From the NCBI GenBank assembly GCA_036583965.1, contig JAZBQD010000015.1, positions 85,511,309 through 85,575,308 on the forward strand: a DNA stretch of 64,000 nucleotides, written 5' to 3'. The position numbers and the translations under genes were made by a program. This DNA comes from Prunella strophiata. Its lineage: Eukaryota; Chordata; Aves; Passeriformes; Prunellidae. Shown one piece after another: positions 51,081-63,100 of this stretch. Positions within the stretch are counted from its first letter, which is position 1. Each line of letters starts with the position of its first letter. The notes below the pieces were generated by a model that saw only the letters and a program-made list of their open reading frames with translations, was not told the DNA's origin and did not search any database.

Positions 51081-51284
51081 TTCCCTCTCCTCTCCTCTCC
51101 TCTCCTCTCTCTCCTCTCCTCTCCTCTCCTCTCCTCTCCTCTCCTCTCCTCTCCTCTCCTCTCCTCCTCTCCTCCCTCTCCTCTCCTCTCCTCTCCTCTC
51201 CTCTCCTCCTCCTCTCCTCATCCCTCTCCTCTCTCTCTCCTCTCCTCGCCTCTCCTCTCCTCTCCTCTCCTCTCCCTTTCCTCC
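51081..51284. repeat. TCTCC pentanucleotide array, homopyrimidine tract
   Basis: About 200 bases of almost pure pyrimidine on the plus strand are built from TCTCC units with occasional CTCTCT, TCCTCC and one CG interruption. The overlapping open frames in several registers (leucine-serine-proline or arginine-glutamate-glycine repeats) are products of the array. Mirror-symmetric stretches are frequent, so intramolecular triplex (H-DNA) is possible. Confidence 0.97.
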
Positions 51285-54200
51285 ACTTTTGTGATCAGGC
51301 CCATAGTTTACCTTGGGAGGAGCAACTAATTTTTATGGTGTCACCCATAACTGGTTTTTAAATGCTACCTACAGGGAAATTATTGCAATCAGAAATAATT
51401 CTGAATCAGAAAGAGCATGTATGATATACTCAGTACTTTTGCATTCAAGCCTGGTGCAGGCTATCTGTGCAGGACTGACAGCATCCTTGTTATCATCTAA
51501 AGGACAGTCCGCAGCAGTCAATCAAAAGCCCAAGGTTGAAAGAAGCTGACATAATGCCCATCAAAGTCTTCTCATTAAAACTGATTTCAGATTGTGGGTT
51601 GACTCTCCTTGACCAGACTGACTCTGTGGATATTTATGCAGTGTGTAAGGCATTGCTCAGACAGTTGGTAGCCCCAGCAGCAAATTGTGCAATGTTCTGT
51701 ATGGCCAGGGGTCAGATGAATTCTGGGATCTTCCTTGCATGTCCACTGAGGCCAAAGTGTTTGGTCTTCAGATGTTTCTCTTTTATTAATGAGGGGGATA
51801 TTTAAGTGCCTCTGAGATTTCATGGATAAGGATGACTTCTACAATATCTGACTGCCTCCCAGGTTACAAATTTTCACTGCTACAACCTCTACCACTACAC
51901 ATATTTTTCTTCTTCCTATCTTTTTTTCTGTTGTCATTCTCACCTCTTTCAAAAATAATCCTTACATACTTGATGTCAGAGTGTCTTGCCACTGAGGCTC
52001 TCTCTAGACTACTATAGAGCAATTCAAAATATAATTTTTTTAATGCATCATGTTCACGTCCATGTTTTTGTACAATTAATCTCTCGATTCTTTCTGGTTA
52101 TGCTTTTTTCCTTTGTAATACAACAAGCATTGTGTTGGTATGTTTTTTTCTTCGCTTTCTATTTTGCAGAATTGCTTTTCCTGAGCTTGAGTAAATTATT
52201 ATTTTTAAAAACAAAACACCTTTGTTTTGGTTTTTTTTTTTTTTTTTGGAAGGAGGAGACAATAATAGCAGAACTACACTAATCCTACAATGCACAGGAA
52301 GGACCAAAAGTACCCCAAGATTCTGAACATCAATGTATTTCCCTTGCTTGTTGCATTACAAGGTTGTGTTTATAAAGCTGCAGATCATCACTTGAAGTGA
52401 CATTTTCCAATCTCAAACCAGAGAATTTACTTAAAGTAGGCAACTTTTGTGCCACCTAGTGGCCCCTCCTCTCTGAGAAATGTGTCTGGCATTCCCTTGC
52501 CTAAAATTCTGCAGGCCTCTGGCCTTTAAGTGTCGTAGAAACCCTTCAGTAGTAGTAAATTGTGAACTAAAGAGCCAAAATCACATACTTTAACTATGAA
52601 GATTATCCTTTTGTATCTTTTCTTGCAGTTTTTAGTTTGTCTGTTTACCCCTTATCTCTGCAGGCACTTATCCATACCTGGCCTGTGCTATGCAGAGAGA
52701 ATTATCACAAATGTGAATTTTTAAAATCTTTATTTAAAGGAGTTTACTTCTGAGATGAGGTCTTGCAATTTCCAGTCACTTTACACTTCCTTATTTTGAT
52801 GCTCTCAACAGATGAGTCCTCAATTCACCCTTACTCTTGGGGTTGTTGAAAATGGAACAAATTGCCACCACTTTGTCACTCAGTGGAGATAAGTCAGTAT
52901 AGAGCAGGAAAGGTGTTGAACCTTTTCAAATAACTATGCTGTTAGCTGTACTAGCCCCAGCTTTTTAAGCCTTGCTGCTAGAAGTCAGTCACCTCCATCT
53001 ATATGTGGGCAGTAAAACAGGAGTAGAGCTAACAGGCTTCCCAAAGGCTGCAAAAATGGATAGATCCCATTAGCTTCAGGAGGAATTTGAGATGCTGACA
53101 ATGCCAGCCCACATCTGATCTCAAGATAACTGTTGTGAGGGTCCTAAGGATGCATCTTGTTTCTGTGCTTCCAGTGATGCACTTACACTAAACCCCAGTG
53201 CTTAGCCTAGCCAGTCTGGCTCCTACTCAGCAAACTCTTTGGGTTTAAACTCTTTATGTTAAATATAAGCCTAAGGCTAAGTGCAGAATGCTTTCACAGG
53301 CAGCAATGGGCAATGAACAGGGGCTGCCAAGCACTGAGAAAATCTGCCCTGAGAAGATCTGCCTGTGTTTGAAAGGTTGTGCACTTCTGTTACATCATCC
53401 CATAATGACACAGGGTTTCACAGACCCACAGAGGGCCAGCATATATGAGGGATCTATTGCTGGACACAGGCAGTCTAACACATGGCTTTTTACACTACTA
53501 GCCAGATTTTCTCCTGCAGTCTGTGTCACAGTGCCATCTGGATACAAAAATTCAGCATCTAAACACTGATGTAGTCAGGAAGAACCAGGTCATAGGTTCA
53601 TTTTGTAGCTGTCCTTCTGGTGTTCACCTGACAGTCTGACAAGTGGCACTGCAATGTTTATTTCAATTAGAAGATCTAACCCCTTCTTCCCCAAATCTTT
53701 ACTGTACCCAGGGATACTCTATTTGAAAAAGGACTTAATTATGATGATTTCATTTACAAAGACCACTGATTTGAGAAATGGCCCAAATAATAAGTGCTGT
53801 CAGAATAATTACAAAGACTATAAGGCTAGCAGTAGTGGTGTTTGCTCTGCTAATTGTACTTAATTTACTGTGAAGTTTTTCAAGTGGCTCCTGTAGCTTT
53901 GAGTGCACTGAGTTGTGGTGCTGCAGTATATACCAGGGAGAGAAGATTATCAGTGAGGTAGCCCAGTGAGAATAATTTCTGAAATTTTCCCAGGTGGCAG
54001 ATTCTCCAGTGTTTTCTTTACACACAGCCAGTGCTGTGAGTGACACTCTTCCTGGAGCTCCTTGGGAATGCAGTGGCTTCTCACAAAGTGCAATGGGGCA
54101 GCCAGCAAGCTCCAATCTGCCACTGGGTGCACAGTGTGAAGACTTCATTCTATTTCCTTCCTTATTTAAGGGCTTTGGACTGGCGTTTCTCATCATGGAA

Positions 54201-57200
54201 AATTACATGAATGTGTTGGCCAGGGTCAGAAGGAGATGTCTGTTTGCAGTGGATGCTGACAGACAGCAATGCTGGGACAGTCACATACCTACAGACCACC
54301 ACTGTGGCTGTGCACACATTCTCCATTTGTAACTGGGTTGTGTGATTATTTGTTGTGTCTCAGGGGACCTCACAGGAGTCCTTCAAAAGGGAAAACCCCA
54401 TCTTGAGAGAAAGGAAAAAAATCATTTGGGGAGTGTAAAAAAAAAAAAAAAACACAAAAAAGTAAGAGGCATAAAAGAAATCTTAGAAAGAAAAAATGGG
54501 GAACACACTGAACTACAACCCCAGCTTGCCTGATGGCTGATTTTCAGGCTACTTGACAAGGAACAAGCTCATGGAATAATTAGTTTCCCTCTTCTTGTAC
54601 AAGTGTATATATCTCTCCCTCCTTAGTAAATTTTGAATCTTTTACCAATATCAGCAGAATTTATAGAAAAAGTAGAGATCTCTGAGATATTAAGCAGCTT
54701 TTATACGAGCAGGTTGGAGGAAAAAGATACTACTGATGTTTCAGTCCAGGCAAAATGCTTCAATCAGAGCTTACACCTTCTCAGACAGCAAAGCTAAAAT
54801 ATACAGATCTGTAAACAGTCAAATGTTTATGGCCTCACTAAAAAAAAGAGAAAAAAAATAAAATGAAGGGGTATCCTTTTGTCTTTTAAAAGCAAGGTAG
54901 GACTATAGTGAATGTGACCAGACTAAGTTCCCTGAAATCACTATTTTGATTTAGATTAGCAGAGCTGGCAGTGGCTGAACTCTGTTTACCTCCCTGCTCC
55001 TTCTCCCAGTAGAACAATGGACCCAAGCTATGCAGAAGGTCAGCAATGTTAAAAGCTTTTAATGGATGGACCCATGACCATCAAGCTCCTCTGACATCTG
55101 AGTGTGGGCTGGAAAGAATCCAGTGTTATGACACATGCCAAGCTCCTCTCAAATCTCAAGGCAGGTGACAGGAGCTATTGCACAGTTTAAACCTTCTCCT
55201 TTTTGTCTCTTCTGCCTGTTACCTGTTTTGCTTTAGTGAGGCTGACAAGACCCATAATAAGATCACCTGCCTGTTGCTTTTGCCCCTCCTCCCCCCACTA
55301 GATAGAGATCAGTGCAGGCAAGGGGAAGAAAGAGGATTGATTTAGATGGACCTAAGAAAAGTGTTCTCATCTGAAACCAGGTGTTCCTAATGCCTGCCAT
55401 AGGATTTATTGCAGTCTGCATCAGGCAGCACACACTGAGCATTCCTGAGTAATTGGGATTCTGTATCCTACCATCTGATGGGCACTGACCTCTCCTTGCA
55501 ATCCCTCTTAAGTGTCTGAGCCTCTTTATTCCATCTTCCATCCCCCAGCCCACCTCTTCTGTCATATCCCAGCAGATACTTTATGACATGTTGCTATGCC
55601 AGGAAGCCAGCATGAACAATATTACTCCACACCCAGCCTGGGGCTACTGTGAGAAATGGTGAAGTATCTGAAGTTTAAGCTAAATAATATGATCTTAATG
55701 AGCTCATGTGGGCTACAGACCAAAAGCATAACCAAAAGGTAAAAAGTTCAATCAGCTTTTTTCTGTGTGCAATAAGAATGACCATAGTAACTTTGCACTG
55801 AGTCCTTTTGCAAGGATTACTGGAGGAAAAGTGTCTCAAAGGGAAGGGGTAGAAGGAAATATTTATTTTGAGCAGTTTTGACCTCAAATTAATGCAGAGA
55901 AACTGTCACCCACTACTATACAAAATGAAGCTATACCTGTGCAGGTACTGATTACCCTTTTGTCTAGACTCGGAGTCCAATATGGACTCACTGTAGTTTA
56001 CATTAGGGAAATTCACTTTTTTTTTCAGATCTCTTTTTGGAAATTTTGGGCACTGGTTGATTTTTCTAAGCTGCTATTGCCAATGAAACTACGTCCCCCG
56101 CGTGTTAAAAATACTTGTTATTGGCTTGTGCCAATAACAGTATAACTCAGTTCAACTGTTCCTCTTGCAAAGAGTCCTAGTGATCACTGGCTCTCATTGA
56201 TTATATTTTCAAGAATTTATTTTCCAGTCCTGCAGGTCAAAAAACATTCCAGTAGCACCAGTGAGCCACAAGATTGGTTTGACTAAGTAGGAAAATTGAA
56301 GGGCTCTCGCCTGTGATACTCCCTGGGTTTCAGACTTTCACCATCATGTTAAATTAACACCTGCAGAACCAAATAACCTGCAGAGCCTTGTAGGAGTTTG
56401 CCACTGAGACAAAAAGGGGAGCGTACCACTCTGGAAGCTGCTGGAGCTGAAATTTGGGCTTAGCATAGCTACAGCTCATGGTCTCATTTATCACCATTTA
56501 AAGGCATAATTACCTATGTTTTGACATATTTATGCCATAGGTTTACACTGGTCTTTCTCTCTCCAAGCCAGAAATGTTTATATTAGAAGTCACATTTTGC
56601 TGAGTGGTGTACAAATGATATACCTACACCAGTAAAGGTGTGGTTTGGCTGAGAATCCCTACACAGGACAACTAGAGGAAAGAAGCAGCAGGAAGACTGT
56701 GCTTGCTATATGACTACATTGACACTGGTACTCCTACCCCTGTACTCTGTCACTTCCATAGTGTTACCACTTGAAACTCACACTTTCACAGAACTTTTAT
56801 GTGTGGGCCAGGTTTTAATTCATCAAAGTCTTTGGCAACCTTTGGTGTTAATGAATACCAAAAGCAGGTAACTTTGAAGGTTAATAGATATTTAATACCC
56901 TATTTTGCCGTAGAGACAGAGCCTGCCATGCTGATTTAGCTGTTACAACTGATTAACATTTTGATGTTCAGGAAGATATCAGAAGGCTAAACTCAATTAG
57001 CCAAAAGATATTGTACTAAAGCTGATCTTTTGTTCATGGCAAGCATCCTGCTGATGTTATTTAAAATCAACAAGTAAGATCAAACAACAACTGTGCAAAT
57101 CGCTGGGTTCCCTGCACACAACTATTAAATATTGTCAAACTAAAGGCATCACTAGACACCATGTGTGCAGACATTTAAATTTTTATGCAAGTGGAGCTTG

Positions 57201-57814
57201 TTTCAGGACACTTCTAGTAATGTCTATGACATCCATTATCACAATTTCTAAATGGATTTTTCTGGTTAAATGCATTTACCTCCTCAAATGTATTGTGTAG
57301 ACAAAATGCTCCAGCTTCATGAGATAGGCAAAGACTAATGCTTGTTCACTATGTCCTGTACAGTCCTCATGTGAGACACAGCCCTCTCCAATATCTGTAG
57401 CCCTAGTGATAACTCTATTTTAGGAAGTTAGTATGCAAGTGTGAGGACCAAACTAGGGCATTCAAATTCCTCTTTTGGGTACCAAGATCAGAAAGCAGTA
57501 CTGAGGTGCCCATTTTATCTGCTGCTCCAGACAACAACTGAGTGCAGGTATTTTGGTCATTTTATTAGAAACATAACTGAAGTTAAAGAGAGGGCATTGT
57601 AGTAATACAGTGAGAGCCTGCTGAGGCATCCCTGCCTAGAATGCGTTCTTAAAATCCTGCTATATTCTGGACAATTTGCAACCACAGCAGTTTTTCTGCC
57701 ATTTTGTAGCTGTGTATCATTGCCTCTTCCCCCTCACATTTAAACACCATTATTTGGGAAAATGCAAATACCAAGGCAAAAAGGTAAGCATCACAAAATC
57801 TTAAAAGCAGGATT
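51285..57814. other. Unique sequence with a CTCF-like site, no gene seen
   Basis: T17 at 52231-52247 and A16 at 54437-54452. The 148-codon minus-strand frame at 53750-54196 ends in a hydrophobic segment, is of near-chance length and matches no family I know. There is a small CpG cluster at 56093-56103 (ACGTCCCCCGCGTG). The rest is ordinary unique DNA; no transposon is recognised before the CR1. Confidence 0.5.
52447..52465 (-). promoter_or_regulatory. Strong CTCF-like binding motif
   Basis: On the minus strand the site reads GGGCCACTAGGTGGCACAA. It matches nearly every invariant position of the vertebrate CTCF consensus (GGCCAC-N-AGG-N-GGC-N-C). If bound it would be directional, with the motif pointing toward lower coordinates, and could anchor a loop or domain boundary. 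Occupancy depends on cell type and cannot be read here. Confidence 0.55.
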
Positions 57815-59015
57815 ATAACCCTGACTTTCAGGAGAGCAGATTTCGGGCTCTTCAGGGATCTGCTTGAAAAAAATCCTATATGAAATGTCTCTGGAGAGCA
57901 GAAGTCTAAGAAAGCTGATTGATTTTGAGGGATCACATTCTCCAAACTCAAGAACAATTTATCTCTATGCACAGGGAATGCAGCAAAGGTGGCAGGAGGC
58001 CTGCACAGATGAGCAAGGAGCTCCTGTCAAAATTCAAATGTGAAAAGGAAGTGTATAGGAGGTAGAAGCAGGGGCAGGTGACCTAGGAGGAATATATGGA
58101 CACAGTCTGGGTATGCAAAGACCAGGTAGGAAAAAACAAGGCCCATTGATTTGAATCTGATGAGGGATGTGAAGGACAATAAGATCTTTGCTAGGACATC
58201 ACCAGCAAAAGGAAGACTACAGAGAATATGCAAACATTCTGATCGAATGGGACAGTTGATCTGGTGTCAGGAAACAGCAAATAGGTCAAGGTACTCAATG
58301 CCTTCTTCACCTTGGTCTTAAAGGCATGGCTGAGCTTAAGGAATCCCAGCTGCCTCAGACCAGTGTGAAAGTTCCAGAGCAAGAAAGACCTACCCTCAGT
58401 AGAAGAGGTCTGAGTTAGGGATTACATAAATAAATGGATGTACCTGAATGCCTGGGACTGATGGATACTCTCACATGGTGAATTGAGGTCAGTTTCATCT
58501 CAATCTCGAGGAACGTCAAGTAGTGAATCCTCCTGCAAACCGTTTCTGAAAACATGGAGGAAGAGGAGAATGCATTTACAAGGAGGAAACCACACTTCAC
58601 CAACCTGATTGCTTTTGTGATGAGAGGACTAGCTTGGTGGTTGAGAGGAGACCAGTGGTTGTTGTTTATATTGGCTATAGTAAGGCTTTTGATGCTTTTG
58701 ACATTTTAAAATCTTCACAAATTGCAGAAGTGTAAATTAGATGAATGAACAGTGGGTGGGATGTGACAGCCCTGATTGCATCAATTTAGAGTATTGGATG
58801 CAGTTTTGGGCTTCTAAGGACAAGAAACATTGAAACAAGGCCAGCATAGAACTATGAGGATGAGTAAGGGTGCAGAGCTTTGTTTGAGAAGAGGCTAGGA
58901 GAGTTGGGACTGTTCCACCTCAAGAACAGAAGATGCAAGGGAACCTTATCCAGGGAGTTTGGACTAACCTATCTCCAGAGGCTCCTTCCATCCTCAATGC
59001 TTCTTTGATTATGTG
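57815..59015 (+). mobile_element. CR1 LINE copy with internal deletions, retains 3' end
   Basis: Recognisable CR1 wording runs in order along the plus strand. First comes the end of the endonuclease part of ORF2 (CCTGACTTTCAGGAGAGCAG, then GAACAATTTATC). Next is the linker (ATGAGCAAGGAGCTCCTGTC, GTAGAAGCAGGGGCAG, CAAAAGGAAGACTA, TACTCAATGCCTTCTTC), followed by reverse-transcriptase sequence. Near 58660-58693 the frame gives V-Y-I-G-Y-S-K-A-F-D, matching the motif A region of CR1 reverse transcriptase (usually SKAFD). Then comes the typical CAGTTTTGGGC segment and a 3' end (GGCTCCTTCCATCCTCAATG then TTTGATTATGTGA). Sequence normally between these landmarks is missing near 58470-58490 and again near 58740-58760, where the catalytic YADD region should lie. 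Frames are broken throughout; the element is dead and old. Minus-strand frames at 57649-57972, 58027-58233, 58191-58382 and 58415-58603 are shadows. Confidence 0.88.
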
Positions 59016-60023
59016 AAAAGCATTCATATAAATACTTCTCTTGCCATGCAGCAGCAGTGAGAAAAGAGTAAAACACTCTAGGAAAGGCCTAGGCTATTGA
59101 AAGTAAAACTGTAAATGAAAAAAATTCAAAAACTCTCCTTTTTGTGGTCCATATTTAACATTAGATTGAACCATAACTGATTTTTGTAAGAAGAAAGTAC
59201 TGGCTTTTATTTTACATGAACACATTGTTCACTGGATACCATGTAGTTATTTTTGCTAGGTCTGATAAAACAGAAGCCTCCCAACTCAAATTTAGGCTAG
59301 GAAAGGGTTAGTTTGAAGACAAAGTGAAATTCATGGTGCCATTTGCCATTTTTAGTGATGACTATTTGGGAACAAAATACAGAGTTTATAACTGTGGCAA
59401 TAAGATTCCTCTCCAGGAGAAACCTGCAGTGAACATTTGGCTCCTCTTGTGTACAAAGATTTTGTTTTCTGGCAGAGAAGCACTCTTGTTCCATGGCCTT
59501 TATTGAAGTCTAAAAGAAGTGTTGACTTTTCCCTGTATTTCATGCTGTGGAGGGAAGAAATAAACTGCACTCTGAGCTGACCTTTAGGAGATGTTGTGTT
59601 GCCTAAAGCCTTGTCATTAAACATAGCAGTGAGCACTAATGTTTATGGTAGAATGCTAAAATAGAATCTAGACAATAGGAACCCCTCTTTACTTTTCTGC
59701 TGCATCCTGCTGTCCAAAAAATATATGTATATTGTCCAGAGTCACTTAGTAATTTGTATGTATGGACATATTTCATGCACATAAAAGAATAATATGAACT
59801 ATCTGTAAACATCAATGGATATTCTAAAAATCAAAAGCATTTCTTCAGGACTGGTACTGAGCAGGAACACGTGCCTGTGGTTTCAGTACTATCTTGCTAT
59901 TTATTTATTTATACAAGTAAAACTTCAGACCCTGGTTTCCCTTTTGCCCTCTAAACATTACAATCAAATATCTGCTATCTGCTGCTGCTGCCTTCATGAG
60001 ATCACATCTTCTGATTTTTTCTT

Positions 60024-60026
<3 letters not shown>
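59016..60026. other. Unique AT-rich sequence, no gene seen
   Basis: Only short frames of 60-108 codons occur, with plus and minus frames overlapping at 59297-59636. No repeat family or exon signal. Confidence 0.5.

Positions 60027-60063
<37 letters not shown>
60027..60063. repeat. Poly-T tract, 37 bases
   Basis: This is the longest mononucleotide run in the window. Read on the minus strand it would be a poly-A tail, but no gene-like body or target-site repeat flanks it, so a retrocopy is not supported. The tract length is probably variable. Confidence 0.95.
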
Positions 60064-60064
<1 letters not shown>

Positions 60065-60096
60065 TGGTGCATTTAAGGCCTGAAAGCAGTGACCTT

Positions 60097-60109
60097 GTTG
60101 CTAAGCAAC
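60097..60109. promoter_or_regulatory. RFX / X-box-like palindrome
   Basis: GTTGCTAAGCAAC is a perfect inverted repeat of GTTGCT around a single A. It fits the RFX X-box pattern of two GTTRCC-type half-sites with a short spacer, except that the inner C/G is T/A. RFX factors control ciliary and some immune genes, but a lone motif far from a promoter says little about the target. It could be an RFX-bound enhancer or chance. Confidence 0.35.
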
Positions 60110-63100
60110 TGAGATGCTTAGGCCTCAGCCCTGGTGGTTGAGATGAAAAAGGTCAATTAATGTGGCAGGCCTGTCCTTATCAATATGCTACTGTGGCACC
60201 AACTTTTATTTCTTTACAGTAATATATCATAATAAGTTTTGTAGGTCTTTATACTGCAGATCTCCTTTTGAATAAAAGCATAACTAAGACTTGAGGGTAT
60301 GTCTGATATAACAGAAAATGTAACCATAAAAAAAAAGAAACCCAGAATAGAAATCATCTGACTGCTGACTATCCTGCTGTGCTGCCTGAGGCAGTTACAC
60401 ATTTCCATTGAGTTATTTTATGATCAGGCCAGTATGTTATTGAAATATTATCTCTTTAGCCTTTCTCATTCTGATAAGAAATGACAGGCTCTCAGAACAC
60501 TAATACACATGGAGAACAAAATATGGAGCTGTGGAGAAAATTCAGTTGGGGCAAGGAACAGCAGCTCAAGTATATTCCTGTTAAAACTCCCTCACCAATC
60601 TTGTGTTGGATTTTAAATAAATGTCCTTATTTTTATTCCAAGTGAGCATCAGAAACCTTTACTCCTAGTACTAGTACTATTGTTGCTACTGCTGCTACTA
60701 CTACTACTATCACTACCAAAAAAATTATCTAATAATTTAGCAGTATGAAATACTTGCTATATGGAAAGTCTCCCTAATTGGGAAACATTTAAAAGGCAGT
60801 CAACTGCTCATTACTGGATTTTTAAACCATTTCGAGGACCTAAAATCCACTGGCTGTTCCTGTTGTCCTCCTCTACCCATTGATCAGTCTCCTGGCTGAG
60901 AACATCCCTCCCCTTCAGGAAACTTTCAAAGGTGAGCACCTACAGAGGTGTCTGTGGAGGGGGTTGCTGGCAGCTGTTGTGGTCACTTTGGGATCAGTGG
61001 GTGACAAAGGCAGCCACCTTCCTCTCTTGCAGAGTGTGTGGTGTCTGGGTTAGTGTGAGCAGGTTCCTCCTCCTTCTCCCACATGTACAGGGTGGGATGG
61101 AAGAAGCACTCTGGATGCCCCAGGAATTTGGAAGCACCCTCTGCACAATCAGGCACAGCCAGTAGGGGAAAGTGTGTGGCATCATGCATTAGCTGGTACT
61201 GGGATGAGCAGTACCCTGACAAACTACCTTAAGGAGAAAACGATTTTCACATGATGGTTTGAAAACACAAAAAATTATTTGTCTGCATCACTGATCATTG
61301 TTTTTTGCCCAAATGCTATTAGGGTCATAAGAAAACTTAGTTTTCCATATTTTTGACAGTCTTTGCTCAAATGCTGCACTATCAAGAGTGATGCTCAGTG
61401 CAGCAGTTGATGGACTGGGAGTGTGATTTTTTGCCTGCTTTTTGCCCTTCCTTCAAGCTTATCCTCTTGTGCAGGGCAGGAAAAAAACAGTCTGAGCAAG
61501 GTCTGAGTACTTAATTATGTATTCATTCCAGCAGTAATCAAGGATTGCATCTAGCTAGTGATGATGGTTTCCTGTGAGTAATGCTTTTTATCGGTAAGAT
61601 AGCATGGAAGAAGCTTGGTGAGGATCTTTCTAATGCCTACTAGCATCCCATTAACCTGTCCTATTCTGCACAAAATAGAGTTAGAGGCCAGAAAGGCATC
61701 CTGCTTTTAATCTTATATCTACAGCAGAGAGAAACCCTCCAGAAGACCATTTTGTTACTGTCAGTTGAAAGAAATTCAAACTGTAACCTTTTACATCTTA
61801 TTTGCAGTCACTTCATGATTTCAGGTACATAAATGTTACCTGGTTAATTACTGTTTATAGATAAGAATAAAAGGAAAGGTCTCACTCCGTGTTCTGAAAG
61901 CATGACTATCCCTTCTCTTGCCCACACCTCTTATCCAAGTTAAATAACTTTCTTTCATGAAATTCCTCCTGACTTTACATTAATGTGAGACTAAACACAA
62001 GGCCTACAGTTGTCACCCTGCCTCAGAGAGTGGGATATAATATTCCCTCAGTTCTTATACCCCATGGACAGTGTGGCATAAACTGACCTCCAAACAGTTT
62101 GGAGTGAGGATTCTCAGCTGCTCAGCCCAGTTTCCCTGCAGTTACAGTGCTCATGTGTGTTTTACTTCCTTGTTTTATAGCATTAATGGAGAAGCAGATG
62201 TTGCCTTTCTCCCTGTGAATGCTATATACAGTGAATCATCTTAGCCTCTCTGTAAAATTTCAACTTAATGGAGTCCTGGCATTTGTGATGAGCTGAGGAA
62301 CTTAATTTTATAGAACAACCTATTGAACAAGCTGTTCTTGGACATTCCCATCTCAACTAAATGTTAAAAGTATTAAAATTCACATTAGCACAAAAGGAAA
62401 TTTTGCATGGGTAATCCTTTAATACAGTGTTTTATGGCTCTATTAGCTGCACAGCAGCTGGTGACATGATGAATTTAATCCATTAAAAAATTCAGTAAGA
62501 GGTTTAAAAGTCAGATTTTAAAAACATAATCTTGCTGCAAGGAAAGAGAACTTCTCCTCAGGGCCAGAGACATGGTGAGTTCACAGTGTGGCAGGTATAT
62601 GAAAATACACCTGCATGACAGGCTTTCATATGCTTATGGTTTCACACCTAGCAGAGAGCTTATGGTGATGAAAAACAACTCAGGAGCACACAGGAATTCT
62701 TAAAGGAGCATGTTTAAGTATTGCATCTATCCAGCTTTCTCACCATCTCTGTTTATATTTTTTTCTATTAAGGTGATTAATACTTGTAGAGCTTAAAAGG
62801 ATTGCCTTTCTCCTTCTTATATGTGTATTCCATACAAAGAGCATAGCACAAGAAATATTTACTTCACTTTTGAAGATTTACTACCTGCCAAAGTTCAGTA
62901 GAAAATTTACTACATGAAGAAAAATTACAGATTTCTGAAAAGCCCCTTGTTTTACTTTTTTTTTTCTTCCCGTACAAAGAGCAGAGGTTAGCATGTTTGT
63001 GAGTTACATGTGTTTTATAACTCTGTATGAATATACAGTCTTGCCAAGTTCTTATTTTACCATGGTGTTTAGTAGCCTTCTTGAGCAAACTCCTACAGTT

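Noticed and set aside
50949..51361. Several open frames of 90-114 codons with leucine-serine-proline or arginine-glutamate-glycine repeats
   Set aside because: They are translations of the TCTCC array in different registers and strands.
57649..58603. Four minus-strand open frames
   Set aside because: Most of this interval is a plus-strand CR1 copy, and the frames are antisense shadows.
60027..60180. Possible minus-strand retrocopy with a poly-A tail
   Set aside because: No gene-like body and no flanking target-site duplication can be found; bird CR1 machinery does not normally make poly-A-tailed copies.
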